DNA from: Thecamonas trahens ATCC 50062
Lineage: Eukaryota > Apusozoa > Apusomonadida > Apusomonadidae
Assembly: GCF_000142905.1 (NCBI RefSeq)
Contig: NW_013657660.1
Span: forward strand, 231,174 to 263,681
DNA length: 32,508 nt
Reading direction: 5' to 3'
The notes under the pieces: generated by a model
The model's input: only the letters and a program-made list of their open reading frames with translations
Databases searched by the model: none
Told to the model about the DNA's origin: nothing
In this document: in pieces, positions 10,501 to 17,545 of the stretch
Numbering within the stretch: position 1 is the stretch's first letter
Layout of the letters: each line of letters begins with the position of its first letter
Position numbers and translations under genes: made by a program

Positions 10501-12100
10501 CAGCGGTCGTCTTGACATGGTGCCGTGACTTCATCGAGGCCGCGGGCGCGTCGCCGACCGACGACTTGATGCCGTACGCCCCAGGACCAGGCGACTGCTC
10601 GGCCGTTGTCTGAACGTGGTGCCGCGACTTCATCGAGACAGCCGGCGCATCGCCGACCGACGACTTGATGCCGTACGCGCCAGGACCAGGCGAGGTCTCG
10701 GCGGTCGTCTTGACGTGATGGCGCGACTTCATCGACGCACCCTTGCCCCTGCCGATGGTGCCGTCGATCATGTAGGCACCAGGGCCTGGCGAGGTCTCGG
10801 CGGTGGTCTTGACATGGTGCCGCGACTTCATCGAGACCGCAGGCGCATCACCCACCGACGACTTGATGCCGTACGCGCCAGGGCCCGGCGAGGTCTCGGC
10901 GGTGGTCTTGACATGGTGCCGCGACTTCATCGAGGCCGCGGGCGCGTCGCCCACCGACGACTTGATGCCGTACGCGCCAGGGCCAGGCGACTGCTCGGCC
11001 GTTGTCTGAACGTGGTGCCGCGACTTCATCGAGACAGCCGGCGCATCGCCGACCGACGACTTGATGCCGTACGCGCCAGGGCCAGGCGAGGTCTCGGCGG
11101 TGGTCTTGACATGGTGCCGCGACTTCATCGACGCACCCTTGCCCCTGCCGATGGTGCCGTCGATCATGTAGGCACCAGGGCCTGGCGAGGTCTCGGCGGT
11201 CGTCTTGACATGGTGCCGCGACTTCATCGAGACCGCAGGCGCATCACCCACCGACGACTTGATGCCGTATGCACCAGGGCCAGGCGAGGTCTCAGCAGTG
11301 GTCTTGACGTGGTGCCGCGACTTCATCGAGACGGCAGGAGCGTCACCAATGGAAGACTTGAGGCCGTACGCGCCTGGACCGGGAGAGCGGCGCCTGTCGG
11401 CGGCACTGGCAGTTTTGGGCCGGAGCGAGTATGCAGGCGCGTCGCCGACCGACGACTTGATGCCGTACGCGCCAGGGCCAGGTGACTGCTCGGCCGTCGT
11501 CTGAACGTGGTGGCGACCCTTGAAGGACGCTGCGGGAGCATCGCCGACCGACGACTTGATGCCGTACGCGCCAGGACCGGGCGAGGTCTCAGCGGTCGTC
11601 TTGACGTGGTGACGCGACTTCATCGAGACGGCGGGAGCGTGTCCAACCGACGACTTGATGCCGTATGCACCAGGGCCAGGCGAGGTCTCGGCGGTGGTCT
11701 TGACGTGATGGCGCGACTTCATCGACGCACCCTTGCCCCTGCCGATGGTGCCGTCGATCATGTAGGCACCAGGGCCTGGCGAGGTCTCGGCGGTGGTCTT
11801 GACGTGGTGCCGCGACTTCATGGAGACACCCGGGGCAGCACCAACGGATGACTTGATGCCGTACGCACCAGGGCCAGGCGACTGCTCGGCAGTGGTCCTG
11901 ACGTGGTGGCGGCCCTTGAAGGACGCGGCGGGCGCGTCGCCGATGGTCGACTTGAGGCCGTAGGCGCCAGGGCCTGGCGACCGGCGTGCTGTGGTATCCG
12001 GTAGCAGCGCAGCGCAGAAAGCGGACATGGAAGGTGAGTGGCACACGGGGCACCCATCTACCGGCTCAGTATGGATATGCATGGCGGCTGTGGCGAGCAT
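7508..12100 (-). CDS. Giant sperm-tail PG-rich (STPGR/SHIPPO) repeat protein, 45 tandem units
   Basis: Protein of 1530 residues built almost wholly from STPGR repeats, the motif of ODF3/CIMAP and STPG proteins, which are mostly associated with flagellar or ciliary microtubules. After a 40-residue leader containing CPVC there are 45 copies of SPGPGAY. The first 43 units are exactly 33 residues (99 bp); unit 44 has 34 and the last has 37 and a divergent C-terminus ending EAYFRGQ. Unit variants include GIKSSVGDAPA...SMKSRHHV, a form beginning SPGPGAYMID (units 3, 9, 13, 19, 25, 30, 36, 42) and a form with RPKTASAADRRR (6, 22, 33, 39). Their order gives higher-order repeats. The ATG at 12100 gives the longest frame; Met7 is an alternative. 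A structural role on axonemal microtubules is inferred from the family. Copy number may suffer from assembly collapse. Confidence 0.9.
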   Translation of the reverse strand: MLATAAMHIHTEPVDGCPVCHSPSMSAFCAALLPDTTARRSPGPGAYGLKSTIGDAPAASFKGRHHVRTTAEQSPGPGAYGIKSSVGAAPGVSMKSRHHVKTTAETSPGPGAYMIDGTIGRGKGASMKSRHHVKTTAETSPGPGAYGIKSSVGHAPAVSMKSRHHVKTTAETSPGPGAYGIKSSVGDAPAASFKGRHHVQTTAEQSPGPGAYGIKSSVGDAPAYSLRPKTASAADRRRSPGPGAYGLKSSIGDAPAVSMKSRHHVKTTAETSPGPGAYGIKSSVGDAPAVSMKSRHHVKTTAETSPGPGAYMIDGTIGRGKGASMKSRHHVKTTAETSPGPGAYGIKSSVGDAPAVSMKSRHHVQTTAEQSPGPGAYGIKSSVGDAPAASMKSRHHVKTTAETSPGPGAYGIKSSVGDAPAVSMKSRHHVKTTAETSPGPGAYMIDGTIGRGKGASMKSRHHVKTTAETSPGPGAYGIKSSVGDAPAVSMKSRHHVQTTAEQSPGPGAYGIKSSVGDAPAASMKSRHHVKTTAETSPGPGAYGIKSSVGDAPAASFKGRHHVQTTAEQSPGPGAYGIKSSVGDAPAASMKSRHHVKTTAETSPGPGAYGIKSSVGDAPAVSMKSRHHVKTTAETSPGPGAYMIDSTVGKGPGASMKSRHHVKTTAETSPGPGAYGIKSSVGDAPAVSMKSRHHVQTTAEQSPGPGAYGIKSSVGDAPAASMKSRHHVKTTAETSPGPGAYGIKSSVGDAPAYSMRPKTASAADRRRSPGPGAYGLKSSIGDAPAASMKSRHHVQTTAEQSPGPGAYGIKSSVGDAPAVSMKSRHHVKTTAETSPGPGAYMIDGTIGRGKGASMKSRHHVKTTAETSPGPGAYGIKSSVGDAPAVSMKSRHHVQTTAEQSPGPGAYGIKSSVGDAPAASMKSRHHVKTTAETSPGPGAYGIKSSVGDAPAASFKGRHHVQTTAEQSPGPGAYGIKSSVGDAPAVSMKSRHHVKTTAETSPGPGAYMIDGTIGRGKGASMKSRHHVKTTAETSPGPGAYGIKSSVGDAPAVSMKSRHHVQTTAEQSPGPGAYGIKSSVGDAPAASMKSRHHVKTTAETSPGPGAYGIKSSVGDAPAYSMRPKTASAADRRRSPGPGAYGLKSSIGDAPAASMKSRHHVQTTAEQSPGPGAYGIKSSVGDAPAVSMKSRHHVKTTAETSPGPGAYMIDGTIGRGKGASMKSRHHVKTTAETSPGPGAYGIKSSVGDAPAVSMKSRHHVQTTAEQSPGPGAYGIKSSVGNAPAASMKSRHHVKTTAETSPGPGAYGIKSSVGDAPAYSLRPKTASAADTRRSPGPGAYGIKSSIGDAPAASMKSRHHVQTTAEQSPGPGAYGIKSSVGDAPAVSMKSRHHVKTTAETSPGPGAYMIDSTVGKGPGASMKSRHHVKTTAETSPGPGAYGVKSSVGDAPAVSMKSRHHVKTTAETSPGPGAYGLTGSIGDSRGEGPSLKGRHPVRDEVGSPGPGAYGIKSSVGDAPSYSFTSAEYAAKAEAYFRGQ
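7511..11980. repeat. 99-bp coding tandem repeat array with higher-order structure
   Basis: About 45 head-to-tail 99-bp units encode the STPGR repeats. Superimposed is a longer periodicity: bases 8445-9001 read identically to 9534-10090, an offset of 1089 bp (11 units), with the first differences just outside at 8444 and 9002. A five-unit (495-bp) periodicity is also visible, for example 8941 onward against 9436 onward. This fits recent unequal exchange or gene conversion inside the array. Confidence 0.9.
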
Positions 12101-12479
12101 GGGCGTGCAAGGTGTTCAAAAAAGGCCAAACGGCTCGCTCCAACGGTCGCATCGTCGCCGTTTGGCTGGCACAGAGCGCAGGGCCCGACAGGGCATGGTA
12201 TGGAGGACACGTACAGTAGTCGTTCTTGAACCGTTGTGGGAAGACGCCCGACGTGTCGCGCGATCGCCGCGAGCCAGCCGTGGCCGGCCGCTTTCTCGCC
12301 ATGCCCGCACGCAGGGGGTGAGAGGGTGAGGTGTGGCCAGCTGCGGTGGCGGTGGCGGTGGCTGTGGCGGTGGCGGCAGCGGCCAAGCCGGCACGGAGAG
12401 CGCCGCTAGTGGGGCGGGAGCGCGTTGGCCTCTGATCGGCGGCCTCAGTTTTAAATCGCGATGGTTGTGTTCGTGAAGC
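12101..12479. other. Intergenic region upstream of the STPGR gene
   Basis: This holds the promoter side of the STPGR gene and the 3' flank of XRCC4, both on the minus strand. A GGT/GGC simple repeat lies at about 12341-12382. The short open frames here are low-complexity shadows without recognisable domains. I see no RNA gene. Confidence 0.5.
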
Positions 12480-13766
12480 TCACCCCTCGTCATGCGCTTG
12501 GTCAAGGGCGCGGTCGACGGTGCTGACCACAGGAGAGCCGCGGGCGCGCTTGGCCCGCTTTGATGGCCGGAGGTGGGTGGCGCTGGGCGACGTTGCGATT
12601 GACGCCGACGGAGGCACGGCCGAGATGGGTAGAACAGCAGCTGGCTTGGCCGTGCCGGACCGATCACGCTTGGTGCCACCCGTCGTGGGGGCGCGGTCAT
12701 TCGGAGACGGGACGGCGTGCACCGGCTGGCGGTGGGTGCGCCGCTTGCGAACAGGAACCGAGTCAGGTGCCAGCGGCGGAGCGAGGATGTCGTTGAGCGG
12801 CGTGTCAACTGAGGCGGCGGATGAGGCCGAGGCGAGCGAGGGCGAGGCCGAGATCGACGGGGCTGCCGGCTCCGGTGAAGACGAGCTGACGCCCGAGGCT
12901 GCGCGGACCGGAGACTGGGCAGCAGCAAGGCGGGTCTCGAGCTCGTCGACGCGGGCAGCGAGGGTAGCCTTTTCCGCCATGAGGGCGTGGTTGTCGGCGA
13001 CGAGCTCGCGGAACTTCTTCTTCTTGGCGTTGACGATGGTGACAAACGAGCGCATGAGCTCCTCTTCGAGCAGTGCCTTGTCGCTAACGACCGTGTCGAG
13101 CATGCGCTTGGCCTCATCCCGCTGGCCCATCAGTAGGCCGTTGGCGGTGTGAAGCTCGTAGTTTTCGTGCTCGAGGCTGGCGCGGGCGCGGAGAAGGGCG
13201 TCGACAACGGCGGAGACAATGCGCGCCGGTGAGGCCTCTTCCGCCAGGACCACCGAGCCGCGAAGCGGGACGAGGCCGTCCTTGATGACCCAGCCGAGAC
13301 GGAGGTTGTCGTCGCGGAGCTCAAACGTGTATTGGAAGCGCGAGCCGCTGAGGTCCTGCGTAGCGAGCGCGGCGCGGACAGTCGCCATGTACGCCGCCAC
13401 CTCCATGCCAGGCGGGCAGAGCTCGCTGCGGACGATAGCCTTGGTCACGCTCGCGTACCACGCCCGCCCGCCGTCTGTCACCGAGATCGAGAACGAGGCC
13501 TCTTCCCACTTGGAGACGACGTAGAAGACCTTCCTGTCCACCGCAAACCGAGCAATGTCCTCTGCTGCCTCCTGCCGCAGCTTGCGAATGTGCTCGGCCT
13601 GCCGCTGCGCGGCCTCGGCCACGGGTCCTGCCAGGCTCGCACCACCTCCGCCGCCTCCGCCGCCTCCACCGGCAGCTCTGCCAGCGCCGCCAGCGCTCGC
13701 TTGCGGTGGCGCAGCCTGGCTGGAAAAGACTTGTGTCGCCACAAACGACGGGCTTACGTGGGACAT
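12480..13766 (-). CDS. XRCC4: XRCC4, non-homologous end-joining scaffold
   Basis: XRCC4 dimerises through a coiled coil, binds DNA ligase IV and XLF, and supports double-strand break ligation in the nucleus. In this 428-residue protein the head domain is about residues 78-180, with SFSISVTDGGRAWYASV matching the family's TDG...W block and RFQYTFELRDD further on. The long helix at about 185-284 carries EEELMRSFVTIVNAKKKKFR, which aligns with the highly conserved XRCC4 stalk segment ending in NEKK. The tail (285-428) is Ser/Pro/Ala-rich and disordered, with basic clusters RKRRTHR and RPSKRAKRARG that are likely nuclear signals. Unusually, about 77 residues with a Gly10 run precede the head, whereas animal XRCC4 starts at the head; no internal Met would shorten this. 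It is divergent from the RMI1-like gene across 196 bp. Confidence 0.88.
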   Translation of the reverse strand: MSHVSPSFVATQVFSSQAAPPQASAGGAGRAAGGGGGGGGGGASLAGPVAEAAQRQAEHIRKLRQEAAEDIARFAVDRKVFYVVSKWEEASFSISVTDGGRAWYASVTKAIVRSELCPPGMEVAAYMATVRAALATQDLSGSRFQYTFELRDDNLRLGWVIKDGLVPLRGSVVLAEEASPARIVSAVVDALLRARASLEHENYELHTANGLLMGQRDEAKRMLDTVVSDKALLEEELMRSFVTIVNAKKKKFRELVADNHALMAEKATLAARVDELETRLAAAQSPVRAASGVSSSSPEPAAPSISASPSLASASSAASVDTPLNDILAPPLAPDSVPVRKRRTHRQPVHAVPSPNDRAPTTGGTKRDRSGTAKPAAVLPISAVPPSASIATSPSATHLRPSKRAKRARGSPVVSTVDRALDQAHDEG

Positions 13767-13821
13767 AGTGGGGTGGGGTGGGGTGGGGGGGAGGAGTGCG
13801 AGGCCGGTGGCGGTGGCCGCT

Positions 13822-13849
13822 TCGCCTGATCACGATCGCGATCAGGCGA
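13822..13849. promoter_or_regulatory. Inverted repeat in the XRCC4/RMI1 divergent promoter
   Basis: Perfect 10-bp arms tcgcctgatc and gatcaggcga are separated by 8 bp (acgatcgc). The site lies near the middle of the 196-bp interval between the XRCC4 and RMI1-like start codons, so it is well placed to act on both. C-rich leader tracts flank it on each coding strand (13770-13800 and 13889-13917). A related imperfect inverted repeat occurs in the TrmH/CDC7 divergent promoter. Function is inferred from position only. Confidence 0.5.
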
Positions 13850-13962
13850 TGTGACCGAGCGAACTACGACCTTTTCCGGTCGCCCAACACCCTCCCCCCC
13901 TCCCCTCCCCCTCCCACAGCTACAACCTCTCCACTTCACCCTGCACAAAGGCAGGAGCACGC

Positions 13963-14703
13963 ATGGCCGACCCGCAGGTGGTAGCGGCTGCGGTGAGCGA
14001 GCTGGAGAGGCGGGGCGTGCGTGGGGTGCGGCGGGCGTGGGTGGAGGCGGCAGTAGCAGGCGGAGCGGGGTCGGCGGCAGCGGTGTGGGAGACGCTACTG
14101 GCGACCGACGTGTCGTGCGGGGCGGCTGCCGGGCGGGAGGCTGGAGAAGGCGAGGCGCGGAGCGGAGCGAGGTGGGTCGAGCCCGTAGTGGCGTTGTCGG
14201 GCCTGCCAGACGGCGTGGTTACCCGGCACCGCGAGGTGATCGCCGGCCCGGCGCTTCTCCAGCTGACGGAAGCAGTGGACGTGGGCAATCCGCCGGCGGC
14301 GGGCGATGCCAGCGCGTCGGCGACGGTGGCGGCGCTGGCGGATGGCGGCGATGACGACGACGGCGAGTGGGTCGAGTACACGACGCTCGGTCAGCGGGCG
14401 GCTCGGAGTAATCCGCGGATGCTCCGGCTCGCGCTGCACGACGGGATGCAGGCGGTCCACGCGCTCGAGATCGAGGGACTGCCTGTCCTCGACGGCCTGC
14501 AGCCGGGGTGCAAGCTCCTGCTTGGCAACGTGGCCATTCGCCGCGGGCATCTGCTCCTCGACTCGACGACCAAGATCGAGGTGCTTGGCGGCGAGGTGAC
14601 CGACTGGGGCGTGGCGCCGCCGGATCCTGCGGCGGCGCGGGTGCTCGCCAACCGGGCTGCGGTGGTCATCGAGCTCAGCGACGACGACGACGACTTTGCC
14701 TGA
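13963..14703 (+). CDS. RMI1: RMI1-like OB-fold protein of the BLM/TopoIIIa dissolvasome
   Basis: RMI1 joins RecQ helicase and topoisomerase III to dissolve double Holliday junctions. This 246-residue protein has a helical N-terminus (about 1-30, LERRGVRGVRRAWVEAAV) resembling the RMI1 N-terminal (DUF1767) region. An acidic insert GGDDDDGEW follows near 126-135, then an OB fold at about 153-212: MLRLALHDGMQAVHALE, GCKLLLGNVAIRRG and IEVLGGEV, the diagnostic RMI1 blocks. It lacks the second OB fold of human RMI1, as yeast Rmi1 also does. The C-terminus VVIELSDDDDD (residues 234-244) has the form of a SUMO-interacting motif. TDRD3 shares the N-terminal module, but no Tudor domain is present, so RMI1 is favoured. 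The ATG at 13963 is the first in frame. Confidence 0.8.
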   Translation: MADPQVVAAAVSELERRGVRGVRRAWVEAAVAGGAGSAAAVWETLLATDVSCGAAAGREAGEGEARSGARWVEPVVALSGLPDGVVTRHREVIAGPALLQLTEAVDVGNPPAAGDASASATVAALADGGDDDDGEWVEYTTLGQRAARSNPRMLRLALHDGMQAVHALEIEGLPVLDGLQPGCKLLLGNVAIRRGHLLLDSTTKIEVLGGEVTDWGVAPPDPAAARVLANRAAVVIELSDDDDDFA

Positions 14704-14753
14704 CAGGGCCATCGTGACAGTGTATGTATATGTGTGTTCATATCGGCACAGGA

Positions 14754-15812
14754 CTACACGCCCCACTTCTTGCGGAGGGCAAAGTACTGGCCGAGGCGGG
14801 CGGCGGCAAACTCGAGGAAGCCAAACTCGTCCGAGGGGTTTGCGGCGCGGACGATGGCCCAGAGGCCCCAGAGCATGTGTGAGGCGAGCGAGCAGATGCG
14901 TGCCTCGTGCATGAGGTCCGGGATGGCGGCAGCAACAGCAGCCGGGTCGGTGACGCCGGTTTCGGCGAGATAGGCGGTGAAGAACGCGGTCTGGGTCTCC
15001 TCGCTCGGGTAGTTGTCGGGGTTGAGGACAAAGCCGGGATGGCCGTCGACCGAGTAGTTGATAGAGGCCTCGGCAAAGTGGTTGCCAAAGTCGAATCCGC
15101 GCCAGGCGTACATGCCGTACTCAAAGTCGACAAAGGTGACCTCGCCCTCGCGGCCGGGCTCGCGGAGCTGAAGGATGTTGGCGGCGAGCAGGTCCATGTG
15201 AGTAAAGGTGACCGGAGCGTTGAGCGAAGCGAGGAGGTCGATGAGCGAGGCAACTTCGGTGTGGAGCCGCGGCATGTCAAACTGCATGGCCTTGCGGGTG
15301 GCCTCGACGTCGGGCATGATCGACCTCGCCGCGAGCTTCCACCAGAGGAACAGATTGTCCGGCAGGCCGTTCTCGTGGGGGATGGGCACGTCGGCGGCAT
15401 GAACGCGGGCAAGGTGCGCGCCAATCTTGGCTGCAACGTCGACGTCGTGGCAGTCGATCGAGGCCAAGGTCTTGGCGTTGAAGAAGGCCTCGATCCGCCC
15501 GCCCTTGAACGTGCCGAGCAGCGCCGGCGAGAGGCCTATGCTCCCAAAGTGGGCAAAGATGGCGCCCTCGCGCTCGCGGTCGACAAGCTCGCCGGTACCC
15601 TTGCCAAAGTGCCGGACCAGGACTGCCGTCGGGGCGTCGTTGCCAACCTTGGCCCGCGCCGCCTCGCTCACCTCAACCTTGGTGAGCACATTGGTCAGCC
15701 CGCCCGAGACCGTTTCCACAGACACGTCACCGGCATCGAGCTCCTGCCAGCCCTGCACATGTAAGAGTGCCTGCTCGGCCGCGTCGGCCGTAAACGAAAA
15801 CGAGGTTGCCAT
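14754..15812 (-). CDS. Choline/ethanolamine kinase
   Basis: Cytosolic kinase that phosphorylates choline or ethanolamine with ATP, the first step of the Kennedy pathway to phosphatidylcholine and phosphatidylethanolamine. The 352 residues include Brenner's phosphotransferase motif as FTHMDLLAANIL (His205, Met206, Asp207 catalytic base) and the choline kinase motif VDFEYGMYAWRGFDFGNHFAE (Asp229 for Mg2+). N-terminal SGGLTNVLTKV is the nucleotide-binding loop; NGLPDNLFLWW lies mid-protein. The usual HND of the Brenner motif is HMD here, which is uncommon. Substrate choice cannot be decided from sequence. The gene converges on RMI1 with 50 bp between stops and is divergent from the Kir gene. Confidence 0.88.
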   Translation of the reverse strand: MATSFSFTADAAEQALLHVQGWQELDAGDVSVETVSGGLTNVLTKVEVSEAARAKVGNDAPTAVLVRHFGKGTGELVDREREGAIFAHFGSIGLSPALLGTFKGGRIEAFFNAKTLASIDCHDVDVAAKIGAHLARVHAADVPIPHENGLPDNLFLWWKLAARSIMPDVEATRKAMQFDMPRLHTEVASLIDLLASLNAPVTFTHMDLLAANILQLREPGREGEVTFVDFEYGMYAWRGFDFGNHFAEASINYSVDGHPGFVLNPDNYPSEETQTAFFTAYLAETGVTDPAAVAAAIPDLMHEARICSLASHMLWGLWAIVRAANPSDEFGFLEFAAARLGQYFALRKKWGV

Positions 15813-16090
15813 TGTTCGCCTGCAATGTACTTGGGAGTGGGGTGTCTCGAGTTGAAGTGGCGTTGTCGGTGGGCGGCGGTAGGCGGAGGTCGCGCGGCGA
15901 GACGCGTTTTGGCCACATATTCACACATGCGAGTTTTTTTTAACTCTATTGTTTAGGAGGCCAGGCGAACACCACGTGGTGGTACGTGCGCCGTGACCGC
16001 GAAACGCCGTTCCGTTGGCCTTCCACGGCCCAGCGCCGCGCTGCGAGCTACCGCGTTGACGACACCTCTCCTCCTCTTGCTCGCTCAGAC
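15813..16090. promoter_or_regulatory. Divergent promoter region, kinase/Kir genes, with E-box palindrome
   Basis: This interval separates the choline/ethanolamine kinase ATG and the first ATG before the Kir frame. It contains a T8 run near 15935 in an AT-richer patch, and a perfect 12-bp palindrome caccacgtggtg at 15970-15981 whose core CACGTG is an E-box, the site type bound by bHLH or bZIP dimers. Role inferred from position. Confidence 0.4.
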
Positions 16091-16280
16091 ATGGCTATGG
16101 AGCTGAGCCAGTCAGCAGACGGCACGTACGGCCCCCGAACGGGCAGCAGCGGTATCCACGTGGCGGCGGGCATGGGCGGCACGGCTCGTCAACGCCGGGC
16201 ACGTCGCGTCGGCCGGTCTCGATCGCGCCGCCGCTCGGCCCGTCGCCGCTGCGGCACGGAACAACGGCGTCGCATGGTGG

Positions 16281-16460
16281 AAGCCGGCGCGGGAGCGGGC
16301 GCGGGGGGCGGCGGCATGGCGGCGGGCGGCGGCCTGGTGGTGGGCAGTCGCATGGAAGCCGGCGCGGGAGCGGGCGCGGCAGGCAGGCGCGCGGCAGGCG
16401 GCGCGACGACTCGTCCGACCTGGTCTCGGGCTCGGGCTCGGGCTCGGACTCGGACTTGGG
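16281..16460. repeat. Local direct duplication and hexamer repeat in the Kir 5' region
   Basis: A segment beginning ggaagccggcgcgggagcgg occurs twice, near 16282 and again about 74 bp later. It is followed by a ggctcg hexamer repeat at about 16427-16460 encoding Gly-Ser/Asp-Ser. This low-complexity stretch coincides with the unresolved reading frame of the Kir N-terminus, so a length error here would explain the frame conflict. Confidence 0.6.
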
Positions 16461-17535
16461 CTCGTACTCAAGCGAGTCGGGTGCTCGGTCGCCACCGCCG
16501 GCGCAGACGCTGGCGCCAGCAGCGGCGCATCCGGCGCGATCGCCACCGGTCTTCACCAACACGTCGCGGCTGAGTTCTGGGATTGGAAGCGGCAAGGCGT
16601 CGCTGCAGACGTACCGGGCAGTGGTGGTGGCTGCGCCAATGTTTGTCCTGTTTGCCGGCCTCCTCGTGTGGTACGCCGTGCTTGGCGGGCTTGGTGGCGT
16701 GCTTGTGTGGGCGCTTGGGGGATGTTGCGACCGGTCCGGCAACGAGACCGGCTCGATGCGGACGTCGATGATCTTCAGCTACACCAGCATGGTCGGGCTC
16801 GGCTTTGGTGGCGGGTCGGAGCCATCGTCGATTGCGGTGGTGAGTGTGGCGATTGCGCTGCGGGCGCTTTTTGTAGTCTCGTCGCTGCTCGCGGGCGCCG
16901 TGGCGGTGGCCAAGCTGACGCGGGCAACGTCGCGGGTGGTCTTTGGCAAGCACGTCTTTATCCACGCTGTCCGCGGCAAGTACCGCCCGCACAACGTGGT
17001 GTCTGTCCGGGTGGGGCTCGCAGTGCCAGGCGCTGGCCCGCTGGTCGACGCGACTGCCGAGATGGTGCTCGAGCTTCCCGGGACCGACGGCGTGCCGAGC
17101 GTTCACGTGCTCAAGCTCGCCAACGGGAAGAACGCCAACTTTACAGGACCGTGGACGCTTGTCCATGCCATCGACGGTAACTCGCCGCTCCGCTCGCTAT
17201 CGCGGGCTGACATTGTGGCGCTGCTGCCGCGGCTTTCGGTTGTGGTCTCCGGCTTTGACCCGCTCGTGGCCGGCCGGGTGTCGGCCGCGAGCTCGTTCCC
17301 GTTGTGGGATGTTGCCGATCCGGCGTCGGCGAGCTCGGCGCCGGACGACGTGCTTCAGTGGGCGCGGCATCCGGCGCCACTGGTGATCTCGCCGGTCTTT
17401 GGCCCGCAGGCCGAGCCAGCGCATGTCAATCTCGCGCTCTTTGACGCGCACATTTCGGCACCGACGGAAGAGCCGCCGCGCGAAGCGACTGAGCCTGCCA
17501 AGCTAGCGCCAGTTTCGATACGCCGCCGGCGGTGA
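16456..17535 (+). CDS. Inward-rectifier (Kir-type) K+ channel with atypical filter; 5' end unresolved
   Basis: Tetrameric two-helix channel of the Kir family. TM1 is at about 16621-16700, a pore loop follows an NET sequon, TM2 is at about 16834-16910, and then comes the cytoplasmic Kir domain. The latter is diagnostic: FGKHVFIHAVRGKYRPHNVVSVRVG after TM2, then WTLVHAIDGNSPL (from 17152), a near-exact Kir C-domain signature, and VVVSGFDPLVAGRV. The selectivity filter at 16789-16803 reads MVGLG instead of TIGYG, so Thr becomes Met and Tyr becomes Leu. The start is unclear: 16456 is TTG. The frame is open from 16060 without an ATG and encodes a plausible acidic, Ser-rich N-terminus (DDSSDLVSGSGSGSDSD). 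The nearest good ATG (16091) is in another frame, so an intron or an indel lies between. Stop is 10 bp from the TrmH stop. Confidence 0.8.
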   Translation: MGSYSSESGARSPPPAQTLAPAAAHPARSPPVFTNTSRLSSGIGSGKASLQTYRAVVVAAPMFVLFAGLLVWYAVLGGLGGVLVWALGGCCDRSGNETGSMRTSMIFSYTSMVGLGFGGGSEPSSIAVVSVAIALRALFVVSSLLAGAVAVAKLTRATSRVVFGKHVFIHAVRGKYRPHNVVSVRVGLAVPGAGPLVDATAEMVLELPGTDGVPSVHVLKLANGKNANFTGPWTLVHAIDGNSPLRSLSRADIVALLPRLSVVVSGFDPLVAGRVSAASSFPLWDVADPASASSAPDDVLQWARHPAPLVISPVFGPQAEPAHVNLALFDAHISAPTEEPPREATEPAKLAPVSIRRRR

Positions 17536-17545
17536 GCCCCCCCCC

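Noticed and set aside
7943-11851. Several long plus-strand open frames across the repeat array, with recurrent MVPRLHRD and ADRRLDAV peptides
   Set aside because: They are antisense shadows of the 99-bp coding repeat, whose length is a multiple of three and keeps all frames periodic. The minus-strand frame gives the recognised STPGR motif and spans the array without a stop.
7511-11980. CRISPR-like or satellite DNA
   Set aside because: The repeats are 99 bp, contiguous without spacers, and encode a known protein motif in a single frame.
15986-16573. Arg-rich plus-strand frame as a separate gene
   Set aside because: It overlaps the open frame leading into the Kir channel, has low-complexity Arg/Gly content and ends without a domain. 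It may supply the true Kir start codon, but not a gene of its own.
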